DNA from: an uncultured Chlamydiae bacterium
GTDB taxonomy: Bacteria; Chlamydiota; Chlamydiia; Chlamydiales; SM23-39
NCBI GenBank assembly: GCA_937899275.1
Contig: CALBPE010000096.1
Span: 1-45,893, forward strand
DNA length: 45,893 nucleotides
Reading direction: 5' to 3'
Shown here in pieces: positions 25,480-33,972 of this stretch. Under the pieces are notes generated by a model. The model saw only the letters and a program-made list of their open reading frames with translations, did no database searches and was not told the DNA's origin. Positions within the stretch are counted from its first letter, which is position 1; every line of letters starts with the position of its first letter. The position numbers and the translations under genes were made by a program.

Positions 25480-26301
25480 TCAAGATTCATGTTGTTTTTT
25501 CTCATCAACAGATTTACATGTTAGATGGGTAAGTAGGAAAGGTAAAGCAATAAGGGAAAAAGCGGCGTAAGCTGGGTGCATTCCATATTTTGACCAAAGT
25601 AGTTTATAATCAGAGTGCCCACTACTCTTAGGATAAAACCAAAGAGGCATGACGATAGAAAACTCTTGCCATAATGCGGCAATTGCAAGCGACTCTAACT
25701 GCTCGCCGATGCTTTCTTGGCAAAGGTGCTTTTTCCCTTTTTTTAGGTAAGATGTTGCGGTAAAACAAGCGACAGTAAATAAAAGCACAAATAAAGGGCC
25801 CGCAATTATGGTGATCATACGCGCTACTTTACCCCCAAATAGTCCTCCCAAATAGCTGAGCTTATTCATTTGATATAAAGTTTTCGCTCCTCTTAAAGGC
25901 TGCACCTGAATATGCACCTGCGTATGAAATAACGTTTTAGCAGAAATGGCATGTCCAATTTGTCCTAAAAGGAATAATCCCGTTGAGTAGGTGCCAAAAG
26001 CCATCGAAACGCACCCACTAGCAATAAGAAAAATCTGCCGTACAGCTTGTGGTTTTAGCTTCCATGAATAAAGAGAGGAGTAGTGCTCTGCAAAAGCGCA
26101 GAGTACTCTTATCGCAATAATAGTAATCAAAAAAGTAGCGCCGTTACTCAGAAGTACTAAGTGGCCAAGATTTCTTGTGAAAAAAGAAGAAATCCCCAGA
26201 AAAACCCCAGTAGAGCAGGTTTCTGCAAGTGTATATGCTTTGATCTCATCCCATTTTTCTTGGGGTAAAAAAGAAGTACGTTGAACGGATAAAGTGCTCA
26301 T
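25480..26301 (-). CDS. M50-like membrane protein with degraded zinc motif
   Basis: 273 residues, about six membrane segments. Where the two small M50-like proteins have HELGHAIAxQ it has GQIGHAISAK, losing the first zinc His and the catalytic Glu but keeping the second His. The following IAGPLFVLLFTVACF matches IAGPLADVLFS, and a late SGHSDYKLLWSKYG resembles the (S)DGxK element that supplies the third ligand in site-2-type proteins. It is therefore probably a non-catalytic member of the same fold. It converges end to end with the SET gene (stops abut at 25479/25480). Confidence 0.6.
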   Translation of the reverse strand: MSTLSVQRTSFLPQEKWDEIKAYTLAETCSTGVFLGISSFFTRNLGHLVLLSNGATFLITIIAIRVLCAFAEHYSSLYSWKLKPQAVRQIFLIASGCVSMAFGTYSTGLFLLGQIGHAISAKTLFHTQVHIQVQPLRGAKTLYQMNKLSYLGGLFGGKVARMITIIAGPLFVLLFTVACFTATSYLKKGKKHLCQESIGEQLESLAIAALWQEFSIVMPLWFYPKSSGHSDYKLLWSKYGMHPAYAAFSLIALPFLLTHLTCKSVDEKKQHES

Positions 26302-26454
26302 AGGTAAAATTCTAGGTGAACTACTGTTTAAAGAAAACGATTCTCATAAGGCTTTCATTTTAAAAAGAGTCTACTATACTACTCATTTTGTTATTTCTCT
26401 AAATATCCCTATAGAAAGAGGATGAAATAGATGATAGAATCTTATTTTTTAATA

Positions 26455-26555
26455 GGTAGTATCACAATATGTCTACAAATACAATATATGGATAAGTGAT
26501 TGCTAATTGAAAAAAGTTTGGACTTAGGTTCTCTTAACTTTTTCAACAATAAGAG
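26455..26555. repeat. Diverged copy of the IS256-type left end
   Basis: GGTAGTATCACAATATGTCT followed by about 50 diverged bases and GGACTTAGGTTCTCTTAACT matches, in the same order, 13604-13700 (GGTAGTGTAACAATATGTCT ... GAGGTCGGATTCTCTTAACT). No transposase follows. It sits about 110 bases beyond the end of the lanthipeptide operon and is the only mobile-element trace next to it. The rest of 26302-26662 shows no gene. Confidence 0.55.
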
Positions 26556-26662
26556 CACAAACATTCTTGAAAACAGTCTTACATCTTCAAAGTTTTTAAA
26601 GGTGCTAAATTGATATAGTCATCTTGAGTCAACCTTTTTAATCGAAAGGCCTTGGTCATTTT

Positions 26663-27415
26663 CTATATGTATTTCGATTGTTGATTTGCAAAATAAATTA
26701 TAGCATGTGGGTTATATTCAAAAGATTTATGAGCAATTGTAATAGAGTTAAATCCTGCCTCAGATAACATCTGTTTCATTTCTTTTTCTTCGTAAGCTCT
26801 GATATGCCATGCATTTTTTTCTGTTTTTTGTAGATGCCCGTTTTCCCATTTCTCGTATTGCATTTGGTTTAGAATAAGATTTGGTTCAATGAATTGAGCT
26901 ATAGATTTATTAATAATTTCGTAGCCTTTTTTAGAATTACATCTCCATTTAAATGCTAGTGGGCTTTTGGGATTATCTGGTATAAGATTTTCTTTTGCAA
27001 AAGTTTCTATCACTAATGTGCCGTTTGGTGACAAATGATCATGTAATTTTCTTAGAGAAATAACTGCTTCATCGATTTTTTTTATATGTTGGAATGAGCC
27101 TATAGAAATAAAAATAAGTTTGTATTTATATGGTAATTCTAAGTTTTCTAAGTTTTGCTCGAAAAGGTTTAATTTAGGAAAGCGTACAGAGCACTTAGTT
27201 TTGCAAAGCTTCAGCATATTTGTCGCATTGTCCACTCCATCTACTTCATATCCTTGTTCTAACAAAGGTAGAAGTAGCCGCCCAGATCCACACATAGCTT
27301 CTAGACAGGGACCTGCATATTGTTTTACTAAATTATTGTAAAAGTGCCACTCTTTGGGTGTAGGAGTTGGCTTGGTAAGATCATAAAATTCAGAACAAAG
27401 ACTTTTGTAACTCAT
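26663..27415 (-). CDS. SAM-dependent methyltransferase, last gene of the lanthipeptide operon
   Basis: 250 residues. Class I methyltransferase: motif I CLEAMCGSGRLLLPLLEQGY (about residues 36-55), acidic VDGVDNATNML, motif IV YKLIFISIGSFQHI. The start codon overlaps the LanB stop by four bases (ATGA, 27412-27415), so it is co-translated with the dehydratase. Position and coupling point to tailoring of the peptide, for example N- or O-methylation as in other RiPP pathways, but the sequence does not give the site. It differs from the three methyltransferases at 4.4-6.7 kb and is not the long FxLD-system methyltransferase. Confidence 0.75.
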   Translation of the reverse strand: MSYKSLCSEFYDLTKPTPTPKEWHFYNNLVKQYAGPCLEAMCGSGRLLLPLLEQGYEVDGVDNATNMLKLCKTKCSVRFPKLNLFEQNLENLELPYKYKLIFISIGSFQHIKKIDEAVISLRKLHDHLSPNGTLVIETFAKENLIPDNPKSPLAFKWRCNSKKGYEIINKSIAQFIEPNLILNQMQYEKWENGHLQKTEKNAWHIRAYEEKEMKQMLSEAGFNSITIAHKSFEYNPHAIIYFANQQSKYI

Positions 27416-30400
27416 AAATTTGTACTCTTTTGCAATTGGTTTAATGTTAAATGGTGATTAAATGATCTTTTTTCGAGCAGATACTGGGTGAGTATACGTG
27501 CTTTTTCTTCTAGATTATGGCGAATTCCCAGTAGTCTATTGCAGTGCATATGTATGAGACTGTTGATCACTTCTTTCTTGGTACATGATAAAGAACCGTT
27601 GCTTTCGATTTGTTCTATGACTTTTGCAAAGCAGACAAGAGCTTTTTTTTGCTCGTGGAGTGCTTTTTGCAAGATGATTAATTCGTGTTGGTCAGGATAA
27701 AAATCGTCTGATTGTGTAAATAAAAAAATAGCATATTTTTGTGCTTGTTTAGAAAAACTACGAATGCCTGCTAGATAGTGTTTTTTTTCAGGGGGGGATA
27801 GGAGTTGTTTTTTTGCAGACTCATTATTTGGGGCAAAAGCGTATAAAATATTTAGAATGGAAAAACTTACGATAAATGGAAGAGGCAGTGACCACTCTGA
27901 ATGAGATAGTATCTTTTTACAGTAAATGCTGTCAGCATAAAATACTTTTTCTGCTGCATTGATTGCATCCGGTCCTCCGTATCTTTCTACTTCTCTTTCG
28001 TAGAGGCAGATTTGCATATCTTGAATAATTTCTTTTTTAAAAAGTTGTTTCATATAATTTTGCACCTCAAAAAATAAACCCTTTTCCCATAAACAGGGTA
28101 GAGCTTTTATTCGTAAACGCAAATGAAAGTTTTCCTCTTGATAATTGATATAAAACCACTTTAAAATTGGATATTTTAATTTTAGTTTATCCATAAAAAG
28201 AAATATGTGGTTTTTTAGAATGAAATTCACCTGTTCCTCAGGAAAAAATAATTTCATAAATAACCATTCATCTCCTGGGAAAATAGCCGATGTTGCAATA
28301 CTTGTACTTGCTGAAAAATTTTTTTCAGGGATGAGCTTTTTTTTTCTACCTGAAAACACTAATGGTACAACAAATTCTGAAGCGAACTTGTTGTTCCCGT
28401 CTTTTATTAAATTATGATGTGGATTGATTAAGGCGCGAGACAGCACTAGCTTTTTGTTTTTCATAAGCTCTGCTGATGCAATGGTCATGTGCGATTTAAT
28501 ATTCCGATCAAGATGTAATACATTATCAAAAAAGGAAAGAGTAAATTTTCCAAAAATATTACATTTATTCAGTTTTTTTTCAAAAGCATGTTGAATCTCA
28601 TCTAAATTGACAATTTTTGTTATATTCAGTGTTGAATAATCTATTAACCATTTTTCCTGAGATAGAATTACATTTTCATACTTAATTTGAGGCATATACG
28701 TATTCTCAACTAATGCAGTATCTGTTAGTAGAGAAATTGGATTTACTTGATAGCTAGATAAGAATAATAAAAATCGTATTGTTAAAGGTAAGGAGCGAAT
28801 AGATATTGCCGTTCCTACAACAAAATGTAACTCTCTTTTTAAAGATTTTGAATATGCACAAACTCTATCTGGTAAGGCTTTTATGATAATATCATCTAGA
28901 CTCAATGTATCAGGGCTTGGTTTATGGTAATATAATGGCAATCTAAAGCGCCTTAAACGCGCTCCTATGCCTATACTCATTTGATGCATTTGTTCTGGAT
29001 AGGGCTCAATTTCCACAGGAATTAGAGGTGATAGCATTTCAGAATTTTGATTAAGAGTAACTCTGAGCTGGTCTACCTTCTGTTTATCCCAAAGGTAACA
29101 AAATCGTCCCATTGTAGCGCCTAAAAATGATGTTAATCCTTTAAGGTAAATCTGAAAATTACCTTGATCTACTTCTTTCACTGAGGAAGCCTGTAATTCG
29201 AAAAGCGCATCAATAGACGGTAGAGACTCTTCGGAGTTATGAAAAAATTCCGGAGATTTTGAAATAATTTTTTTTAAATCTATTTCTTTGCCTTGTAATT
29301 CAGAAAGGCATAGGTTCATTAATGAATTTTTTTTTAAGGTTTTTTCTGCTTCTATTAGATGCGGTCGAATCCACGGTAATAGTTCTCCTAAACTACAGGC
29401 CTTGTGTAATCCAAATTTTTCAATAAAAAAATGCTTAAAATTTTCTTTTGTATCCTTTAAATGATCTTTACTAAAACAGCCTATGAACGCACTAACCGCA
29501 TTACATAGACTTGTTTGCACGTTTTTGGATAGAGTAAATTTTGTTTTCGGGTAATAGCTATCTATATGTAAAGCATTTGTAGTGTTTTCTTGCCAGCCAA
29601 TTAAATTTTTTCTTAATTGATACAAGCATATCTTTGCGCCTTTTTCATACATTTTCAGTTGTTTTGAAGCTTCGAATAAAACAGAGGATTCTTTGTCTAT
29701 TTTTTGTAATTTCTTAATAAGTATTTCAGGAGAATGTTTTATTTGGAAAAAATCTTCGAATTCAGTTATCAAAAATCTTTTGTCTATTAATATTTTAAGA
29801 TAATTTTCTATCTGATCTATCCCCGTCTTAGGAAATAGTTCACTTATTTTTCTTTTTAAATCCTGATATTTTATTGAGTGTTTTGAGATTTCTAATAATA
29901 TTAAGAGGAATTCTGTCTTTTTTATAGAGCGATGTGTGTTATTTGCGTCGTTATTCCCATATAGAAATACTCTTTGTTCGCTATATATTAGCTGTGGGTT
30001 TCGCATAACATACAATAGATTTTTATCAACAAGTGGCGATGTTAAAAGCTTTTGGATTTTTGTAATGACTCCAGAATCAAACCAGACTTTTTTCTTCATT
30101 TTTTCTGTTTCTATATCTAGAAAAGTAGTGCTTTCAAACGAGCCCAAAGCAACAGAAGAAAACAGTCCGAATGGAGTGGTTCTACTAGTCATGCGAAGGA
30201 TATACTTAATTAAGCTAAAAGCTAATTGCTTTTTGTCTTTTGTACTAGAACCCTTTTTTAAGGATTTGTATAGGCTTGGACTTGCAATAGCAATAGCTTC
30301 TTGGAATTTTGGTTGCGTTTCATAAAATTTGAAAATTGCGTCTGGGTCGTCAAAATCGATGGTGTTTTTTGTGTCTAGAGGTAAGTTTGCAATACGAACC

Positions 30401-30426
30401 ATAAAGCAGTCTGAACACTTGTACAT
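27412..30426 (-). CDS. lanB: Class I lanthipeptide dehydratase, full length (LanB)
   Basis: 1004 residues, the usual length of single-chain LanB. The glutamylation domain is N-terminal: Arg11 in FMVR, and RMTSRTTPFGLFSS with Arg78, Arg82 and Thr84 in the spacing of NisB Arg83/Arg87/Thr89. The SpaB_C elimination domain starts near residue 720: HLRLR at 768-772, YEREVERYGG with Arg811, and His959 in HMHCNRLLG (NisB His961). All the residues I know to matter are kept, so it should glutamylate Ser/Thr with glutamyl-tRNA and eliminate to Dha/Dhb in the precursor. It starts four bases after the LanC stop and overlaps the methyltransferase start. Confidence 0.93.
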   Translation of the reverse strand: MYKCSDCFMVRIANLPLDTKNTIDFDDPDAIFKFYETQPKFQEAIAIASPSLYKSLKKGSSTKDKKQLAFSLIKYILRMTSRTTPFGLFSSVALGSFESTTFLDIETEKMKKKVWFDSGVITKIQKLLTSPLVDKNLLYVMRNPQLIYSEQRVFLYGNNDANNTHRSIKKTEFLLILLEISKHSIKYQDLKRKISELFPKTGIDQIENYLKILIDKRFLITEFEDFFQIKHSPEILIKKLQKIDKESSVLFEASKQLKMYEKGAKICLYQLRKNLIGWQENTTNALHIDSYYPKTKFTLSKNVQTSLCNAVSAFIGCFSKDHLKDTKENFKHFFIEKFGLHKACSLGELLPWIRPHLIEAEKTLKKNSLMNLCLSELQGKEIDLKKIISKSPEFFHNSEESLPSIDALFELQASSVKEVDQGNFQIYLKGLTSFLGATMGRFCYLWDKQKVDQLRVTLNQNSEMLSPLIPVEIEPYPEQMHQMSIGIGARLRRFRLPLYYHKPSPDTLSLDDIIIKALPDRVCAYSKSLKRELHFVVGTAISIRSLPLTIRFLLFLSSYQVNPISLLTDTALVENTYMPQIKYENVILSQEKWLIDYSTLNITKIVNLDEIQHAFEKKLNKCNIFGKFTLSFFDNVLHLDRNIKSHMTIASAELMKNKKLVLSRALINPHHNLIKDGNNKFASEFVVPLVFSGRKKKLIPEKNFSASTSIATSAIFPGDEWLFMKLFFPEEQVNFILKNHIFLFMDKLKLKYPILKWFYINYQEENFHLRLRIKALPCLWEKGLFFEVQNYMKQLFKKEIIQDMQICLYEREVERYGGPDAINAAEKVFYADSIYCKKILSHSEWSLPLPFIVSFSILNILYAFAPNNESAKKQLLSPPEKKHYLAGIRSFSKQAQKYAIFLFTQSDDFYPDQHELIILQKALHEQKKALVCFAKVIEQIESNGSLSCTKKEVINSLIHMHCNRLLGIRHNLEEKARILTQYLLEKRSFNHHLTLNQLQKSTNL

Positions 30427-30430
30427 ATGA

Positions 30431-31765
30431 TTACCTCAACATGAAAATAGCGGGCCAATTATTATTCTTATATGGCATTAATAAACTAAGTAAGATGCCT
30501 ATAACCCCCGAAATTAATCCGAAGTTATTGATTGGTGTTGCTGTACGCGGGTTTACAGATAAAGGGATACATTTTAATCCAAAAGGGGCGCTGTCATCCA
30601 TTTCATTGATGATTTTGTGAGATAAAAAATCATTAAGGTTAGAAATTTCCTCAGATTTATCTAATGATAAAAATTGATGAGCTATAGATAAAATTCCCGC
30701 AGCTCCATAGCAAAATGATAGTTGTTTATGATAATTATAACATTTGATTCTAGGTATCTGCTGTATGAATTCTTTTACACAATACCTTTTCAATGGTTCG
30801 TTTTTAAGAGCTTTTGCGGCTAAAAGTATGGAGTTGTAAATTCCAGGTGCTCCGTAGCTCCATCCGTCAAAATAAAAATCACATTTACTTTCAAAGATAG
30901 TTGATTTTGATGGATTAAATCCAAATCTTCTGGGCCAGACTTTTGGAACTGAAGCTACAGATTGTCTTGTGTTTTTAAGCCAATCAATAATATATAAAAT
31001 GGATTCCACCTGTTTTGGTACTTCTATGCCGCATAATAAGGATTTTCCTAGAGTAGACAAATAGCCAGATATGCCGTGGGCCACTCCTAAATCAAAAAAA
31101 CCTTGAGGGTAGAGGTTTAGAAATTCTTGAGCGACTTCAGTAGGTAGATCTAAAAAGAAATCGGGTGGGTTTAACCAACCGGGAACGGTTTGTGATTCAA
31201 TTTTTAGAGGGCCAGAGATTTGTACAATTATTGTTAAAAACTTCTTGATTAATTCTACAGAGAAAGGTTCGTGAGTAAAATTTAATAGATAACTTATATA
31301 GCCGCATATTCCGCATAGCAAATCATATGAAGTGTATCCACTTTTCTTTACATTTGGAGTAGTCACGGTTTGAAACTTACAAAGAAGTAAATGATGTATT
31401 TTTGTATGTAAATTTTTATAAGATTCATCTTTTAGAGAAGCAATCCACAAAGCATATGCAATTCCTGTTAATCCATGAGATAAAGAAATTGAATGATAAC
31501 CTAGAGATTTCAATTCGTGAATAATGGTTTGTGTATAGTGATTGCGGGCTTTTACCCATAATTTATCTGGGAAAATAGCGTTTATTTCTGAAAAAAAAAT
31601 GATCAAAGCCGGGTAGCCAAAATCCAGAGAGAACGGGTTCCAAGGATGGGTTGTTTTGTTGAAAAAAGTATTTTTAGGAGCTGTCGATACCTTGTGGATA
31701 TAGTCGGGATTAGCCAGTTTTTCTGCTATTTTTAGCACAGTTTTTGTTGGAATATTAGATTGCAT
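30431..31765 (-). CDS. lanC: LanC-like lanthionine cyclase lacking two zinc ligands
   Basis: 444 residues with the repeated G-x-G-x inner-helix motifs of LanC: SLSHGLTGIAYAL, YDLLCGICG (Asp148), GVAHGISG (His230), GWSYGAPG, FCYGAAG and SGVIGILLS. The equivalents of NisC Asp141, His212 and Tyr285 are present. The zinc ligands are not: NisC Cys284 is Ser303 (codon AGC), Cys330 is kept as Cys352, and His331 is Tyr353 (codon TAT). NisC Arg280 appears as Phe. The fold is confident; zinc-activated Cys addition is doubtful. It overlaps the upstream permease gene by 11 bases, so it is translated as part of the operon. Confidence 0.85.
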   Translation of the reverse strand: MQSNIPTKTVLKIAEKLANPDYIHKVSTAPKNTFFNKTTHPWNPFSLDFGYPALIIFFSEINAIFPDKLWVKARNHYTQTIIHELKSLGYHSISLSHGLTGIAYALWIASLKDESYKNLHTKIHHLLLCKFQTVTTPNVKKSGYTSYDLLCGICGYISYLLNFTHEPFSVELIKKFLTIIVQISGPLKIESQTVPGWLNPPDFFLDLPTEVAQEFLNLYPQGFFDLGVAHGISGYLSTLGKSLLCGIEVPKQVESILYIIDWLKNTRQSVASVPKVWPRRFGFNPSKSTIFESKCDFYFDGWSYGAPGIYNSILLAAKALKNEPLKRYCVKEFIQQIPRIKCYNYHKQLSFCYGAAGILSIAHQFLSLDKSEEISNLNDFLSHKIINEMDDSAPFGLKCIPLSVNPRTATPINNFGLISGVIGILLSLLMPYKNNNWPAIFMLR

Positions 31766-32531
31766 GAGTCCTTTTTTTTAAGCGGTGTATCGCGCTTACC
31801 AAAAGCAGTGTAGTAGTGATCGACAGAATACCTAAACAAATCCAATAATTGATAAAACCTTGTTGGCCTAAAACCGCAGCTCTTGTTCCTTCAACTGCAT
31901 ATACCAAGGGGTTGCATAATTGTAGATATCCAAGAGATGGAGAAATAGTATGCACACTTTGCCAAGTGTAATAATAACAACTGAACATCAATAATGGTGT
32001 AATTACTCTTGCTCCTATCCATGAAAGACTTCGTAAATCTCGAATTAAGCTAGCGATCCATAAAGCAAATGCACCATAAAATACGTTCGAAACAAAAAAA
32101 ATGAGGAAAAACCTCATAGAAATAAAGTTTGAGAGTTGTAATTTATTAAATAAAATTAATTTTCCTATAGGAATTAGTATGCTCATTTGTAGAAGTAGTG
32201 TAAGTGACCAAGAAAGTGCAATAGCCAAAAATATAAAAGAAGCTTTTAGAGGAAGTACAAGGTAATTTTGTATTTTTTTATCCATAATGTCTTGAGCAAG
32301 TACAGTTGCTTTCCAAAGAACCTCGTAGATTCCAAAAGAAGCGATTGAGCTTACAAAAAAGAAAACTCCATAATTAGGATTCAGGCCGGAAAAACTCATA
32401 AAATAACCGAAAACAGCCACACTTGTAAGAAGCAAAATAGATGAATCTATTACTTTATTTCGGATTTCTTTTGAAAAAAGAAATATTTCTTTTCCAATTA
32501 AAGCTAAAAAACAGTTCCAAGACTTGTTCAT
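31755..32531 (-). CDS. ABC-2-type transporter permease of the lanthipeptide locus
   Basis: 258 residues, six hydrophobic segments (around 28-50, 57-72, 96-126, 139-160, 173-190 and 220-243), cytoplasmic basic ends, and the usual ABC-2 fold with an amphipathic start. It shares ATGA (32528-32531) with the ATPase gene before it, so the two subunits form one exporter. With no peptidase domain or LanT-type architecture in the locus, it most likely exports the modified peptide, or pumps it off the producer membrane as self-protection. Confidence 0.8.
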   Translation of the reverse strand: MNKSWNCFLALIGKEIFLFSKEIRNKVIDSSILLLTSVAVFGYFMSFSGLNPNYGVFFFVSSIASFGIYEVLWKATVLAQDIMDKKIQNYLVLPLKASFIFLAIALSWSLTLLLQMSILIPIGKLILFNKLQLSNFISMRFFLIFFVSNVFYGAFALWIASLIRDLRSLSWIGARVITPLLMFSCYYYTWQSVHTISPSLGYLQLCNPLVYAVEGTRAAVLGQQGFINYWICLGILSITTTLLLVSAIHRLKKRTHAI

Positions 32532-33265
32532 ATGGTTTCTCCAGATAACAGTTGTGCAAGTGCAGATTCAAAATGTGTTTCTTTTAGATTCCCCTGAAGC
32601 GATTTTACCGTTTTCACTCCTTCTAATTTTCCTTGATGTAATATCAAAAGATGATCTGCGTAATTTTCCACTTCTTGTAGATAATGTGTTGAAAACAGCA
32701 ATGTCACCCCTTGTTGTTTTAAATCTAAAAGTTTTTTCCATAAATTATCTCTGGCAATGATATCGAGCCCTACAGAAGGCTCATCTAGTATCAAAAATTT
32801 CGGTGAATGCATCAAAGTTTTTGCAATCATAAACCGTTGTTTAGATCCTCCAGATAAGACAAAAGGAAATGTGTCTGTGTAATCTTGTAGGTCAAAATCT
32901 TCTATTAACTGTTCTGCTTTTCTATTCGATTGTTTTTTGTTTAACCCGTAATACCTACCTTGGAATTGTAGTATTTGTTTTATAGTCAGGTTGGTCTCGA
33001 GTGTTTGTTCCTGAGGACAATAACCGATAAATCTTCTGTAGTCTGTGATCTGTGAAGCGATTGATTTGTTGTTCCAATAAATCTCTCCAGAAGAAGGGGC
33101 ATGTAGACTTGCTAAGAGCTGCATGAACGAGCTTTTGCCCGCCCCGTTTATACCTAGTAATCCGTAAGTAAAGCCTTCGTCAATTTGAAAATCGATATTT
33201 TCGAGGACTTTATGAGAGCCGTAATTTTTTTTTACTTTGCAAATTTTAATCAAGGTATTGGTCAT
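32528..33265 (-). CDS. ABC transporter ATPase of the lanthipeptide locus
   Basis: 245 residues. Walker A GINGAGKSS (38-46), Q-loop in IGYCPQEQ, signature LSGGSKQR, Walker B FLILDEP and switch His in STHYLQEVE are all intact, so it should hydrolyse ATP. It is of the CcmA/natA exporter type paired with ABC-2 permeases. Starts and stops are coupled on both sides by ATGA overlaps (33262-33265 with LanD and 32528-32531 with the permease). Confidence 0.88.
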   Translation of the reverse strand: MTNTLIKICKVKKNYGSHKVLENIDFQIDEGFTYGLLGINGAGKSSFMQLLASLHAPSSGEIYWNNKSIASQITDYRRFIGYCPQEQTLETNLTIKQILQFQGRYYGLNKKQSNRKAEQLIEDFDLQDYTDTFPFVLSGGSKQRFMIAKTLMHSPKFLILDEPSVGLDIIARDNLWKKLLDLKQQGVTLLFSTHYLQEVENYADHLLILHQGKLEGVKTVKSLQGNLKETHFESALAQLLSGETI

Positions 33266-33837
33266 TTTGCGTCTTCCAGTTTTATTCTATTTTTTGCTTC
33301 TTCATTGATTAACTGAATCACTGCATCTACAGGAGGCATACAAAACTCCTCCCTTAGATCTTTAGTAAACACTTCGAAGGTTTTTTGCCGTACAAACGGA
33401 ACGATCTTATGACCATAGTCTTGCAAAAGCGCTATATTTTTTCTTAAAGCAGGATTGTTCCACATGGTCTTATTCATATTGGGTATAAAAATTATAGGTT
33501 GGGTATGTGATAAGGCAGTAGCAGCTAAAAGCGTATCAGCAAAACCGTTGGCGGTTTGGGCTATGAAATTAGCGGTTGTAGGTAAAATCACCATTAAATC
33601 TGCCCAATCCGCTAATTCTATGTACGAACCCCCTTTTTCATTAGAAGCTGGGAAAAGATCAGAATATACGTCATTTACAAGTACTGCTATAGCTTCTTTG
33701 GTAATGAATCGAGAAGTAGAATGGGTTAAAGCAACCTTCATTTTAGGATAATGCGCTTTCAATATTGGCAAGTAAATAGGCATGTTTAATACACCTACTG
33801 ACCCTGTGATGCCTACTAATAATCTTAAATTCCGCAT
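33262..33837 (-). CDS. lanD: LanD-like flavin-dependent cysteine decarboxylase with Tyr for the catalytic His
   Basis: 191 residues, HFCD flavoprotein family (EpiD, Dfp). FMN-binding start GITGSVG (9-15), PTTAN at 86-90 (EpiD PASANT), and the substrate-clamp motif PNMNKTMW at 119-126, nearly identical to EpiD PNMNIRMW. The active-site His (EpiD His67, in HINI; Dfp HIEL) is Tyr72 in SYIEL, codon TAC, one base from His. Known members use this His to decarboxylate a C-terminal Cys to an enethiol for an aminovinyl-cysteine ring. The precursor next door does end in Cys. It is the first gene of the operon, divergent from the precursor; the start ATG is at 33835-33837. Confidence 0.88.
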   Translation of the reverse strand: MRNLRLLVGITGSVGVLNMPIYLPILKAHYPKMKVALTHSTSRFITKEAIAVLVNDVYSDLFPASNEKGGSYIELADWADLMVILPTTANFIAQTANGFADTLLAATALSHTQPIIFIPNMNKTMWNNPALRKNIALLQDYGHKIVPFVRQKTFEVFTKDLREEFCMPPVDAVIQLINEEAKNRIKLEDAK

Positions 33838-33864
33838 GCTCTACATCATAAAAAAATCATCTCT

Positions 33865-33893
33865 ATATAACGGGCATGTACATTTTATGTCTA
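33865..33893 (-). promoter_or_regulatory. Putative promoter of the lanthipeptide operon
   Basis: Reading leftward: TAGACA (33888-33893), 17 bases, TTATAT (33865-33870), followed by the LanD start 28 bases on. This is a sigma70-like match with optimal spacing, in the 135-base region shared with the divergent precursor gene. Confidence 0.5.
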
Positions 33894-33903
33894 GAAAAAA
33901 AAG

Positions 33904-33932
33904 TTGACTAAATTGAGGCATAAAATTATTTT
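33904..33932 (+). promoter_or_regulatory. Putative promoter of the precursor peptide gene
   Basis: TTGACT (33904-33909), 17 bases, TATTTT (33927-33932), then 40 bases to the ATG. The two -35 boxes of the divergent promoters are only 10 bases apart, so one regulator could control both sides. Confidence 0.55.
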
Positions 33933-33972
33933 AACACTGTAAATTATTTATAAACTTAACAGGAGGTTTTAT

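Noticed and set aside
26302-26662. A second precursor peptide downstream of the methyltransferase
   Set aside because: No short frame with a ribosome binding site and C-terminal Cys was found on either strand; the stretch holds an IS end.
30431-31765. LanC-like gene as a broken pseudogene
   Set aside because: The frame is fully open and coupled to its neighbours, and other LanC motifs including His230 are kept; only the zinc positions differ.
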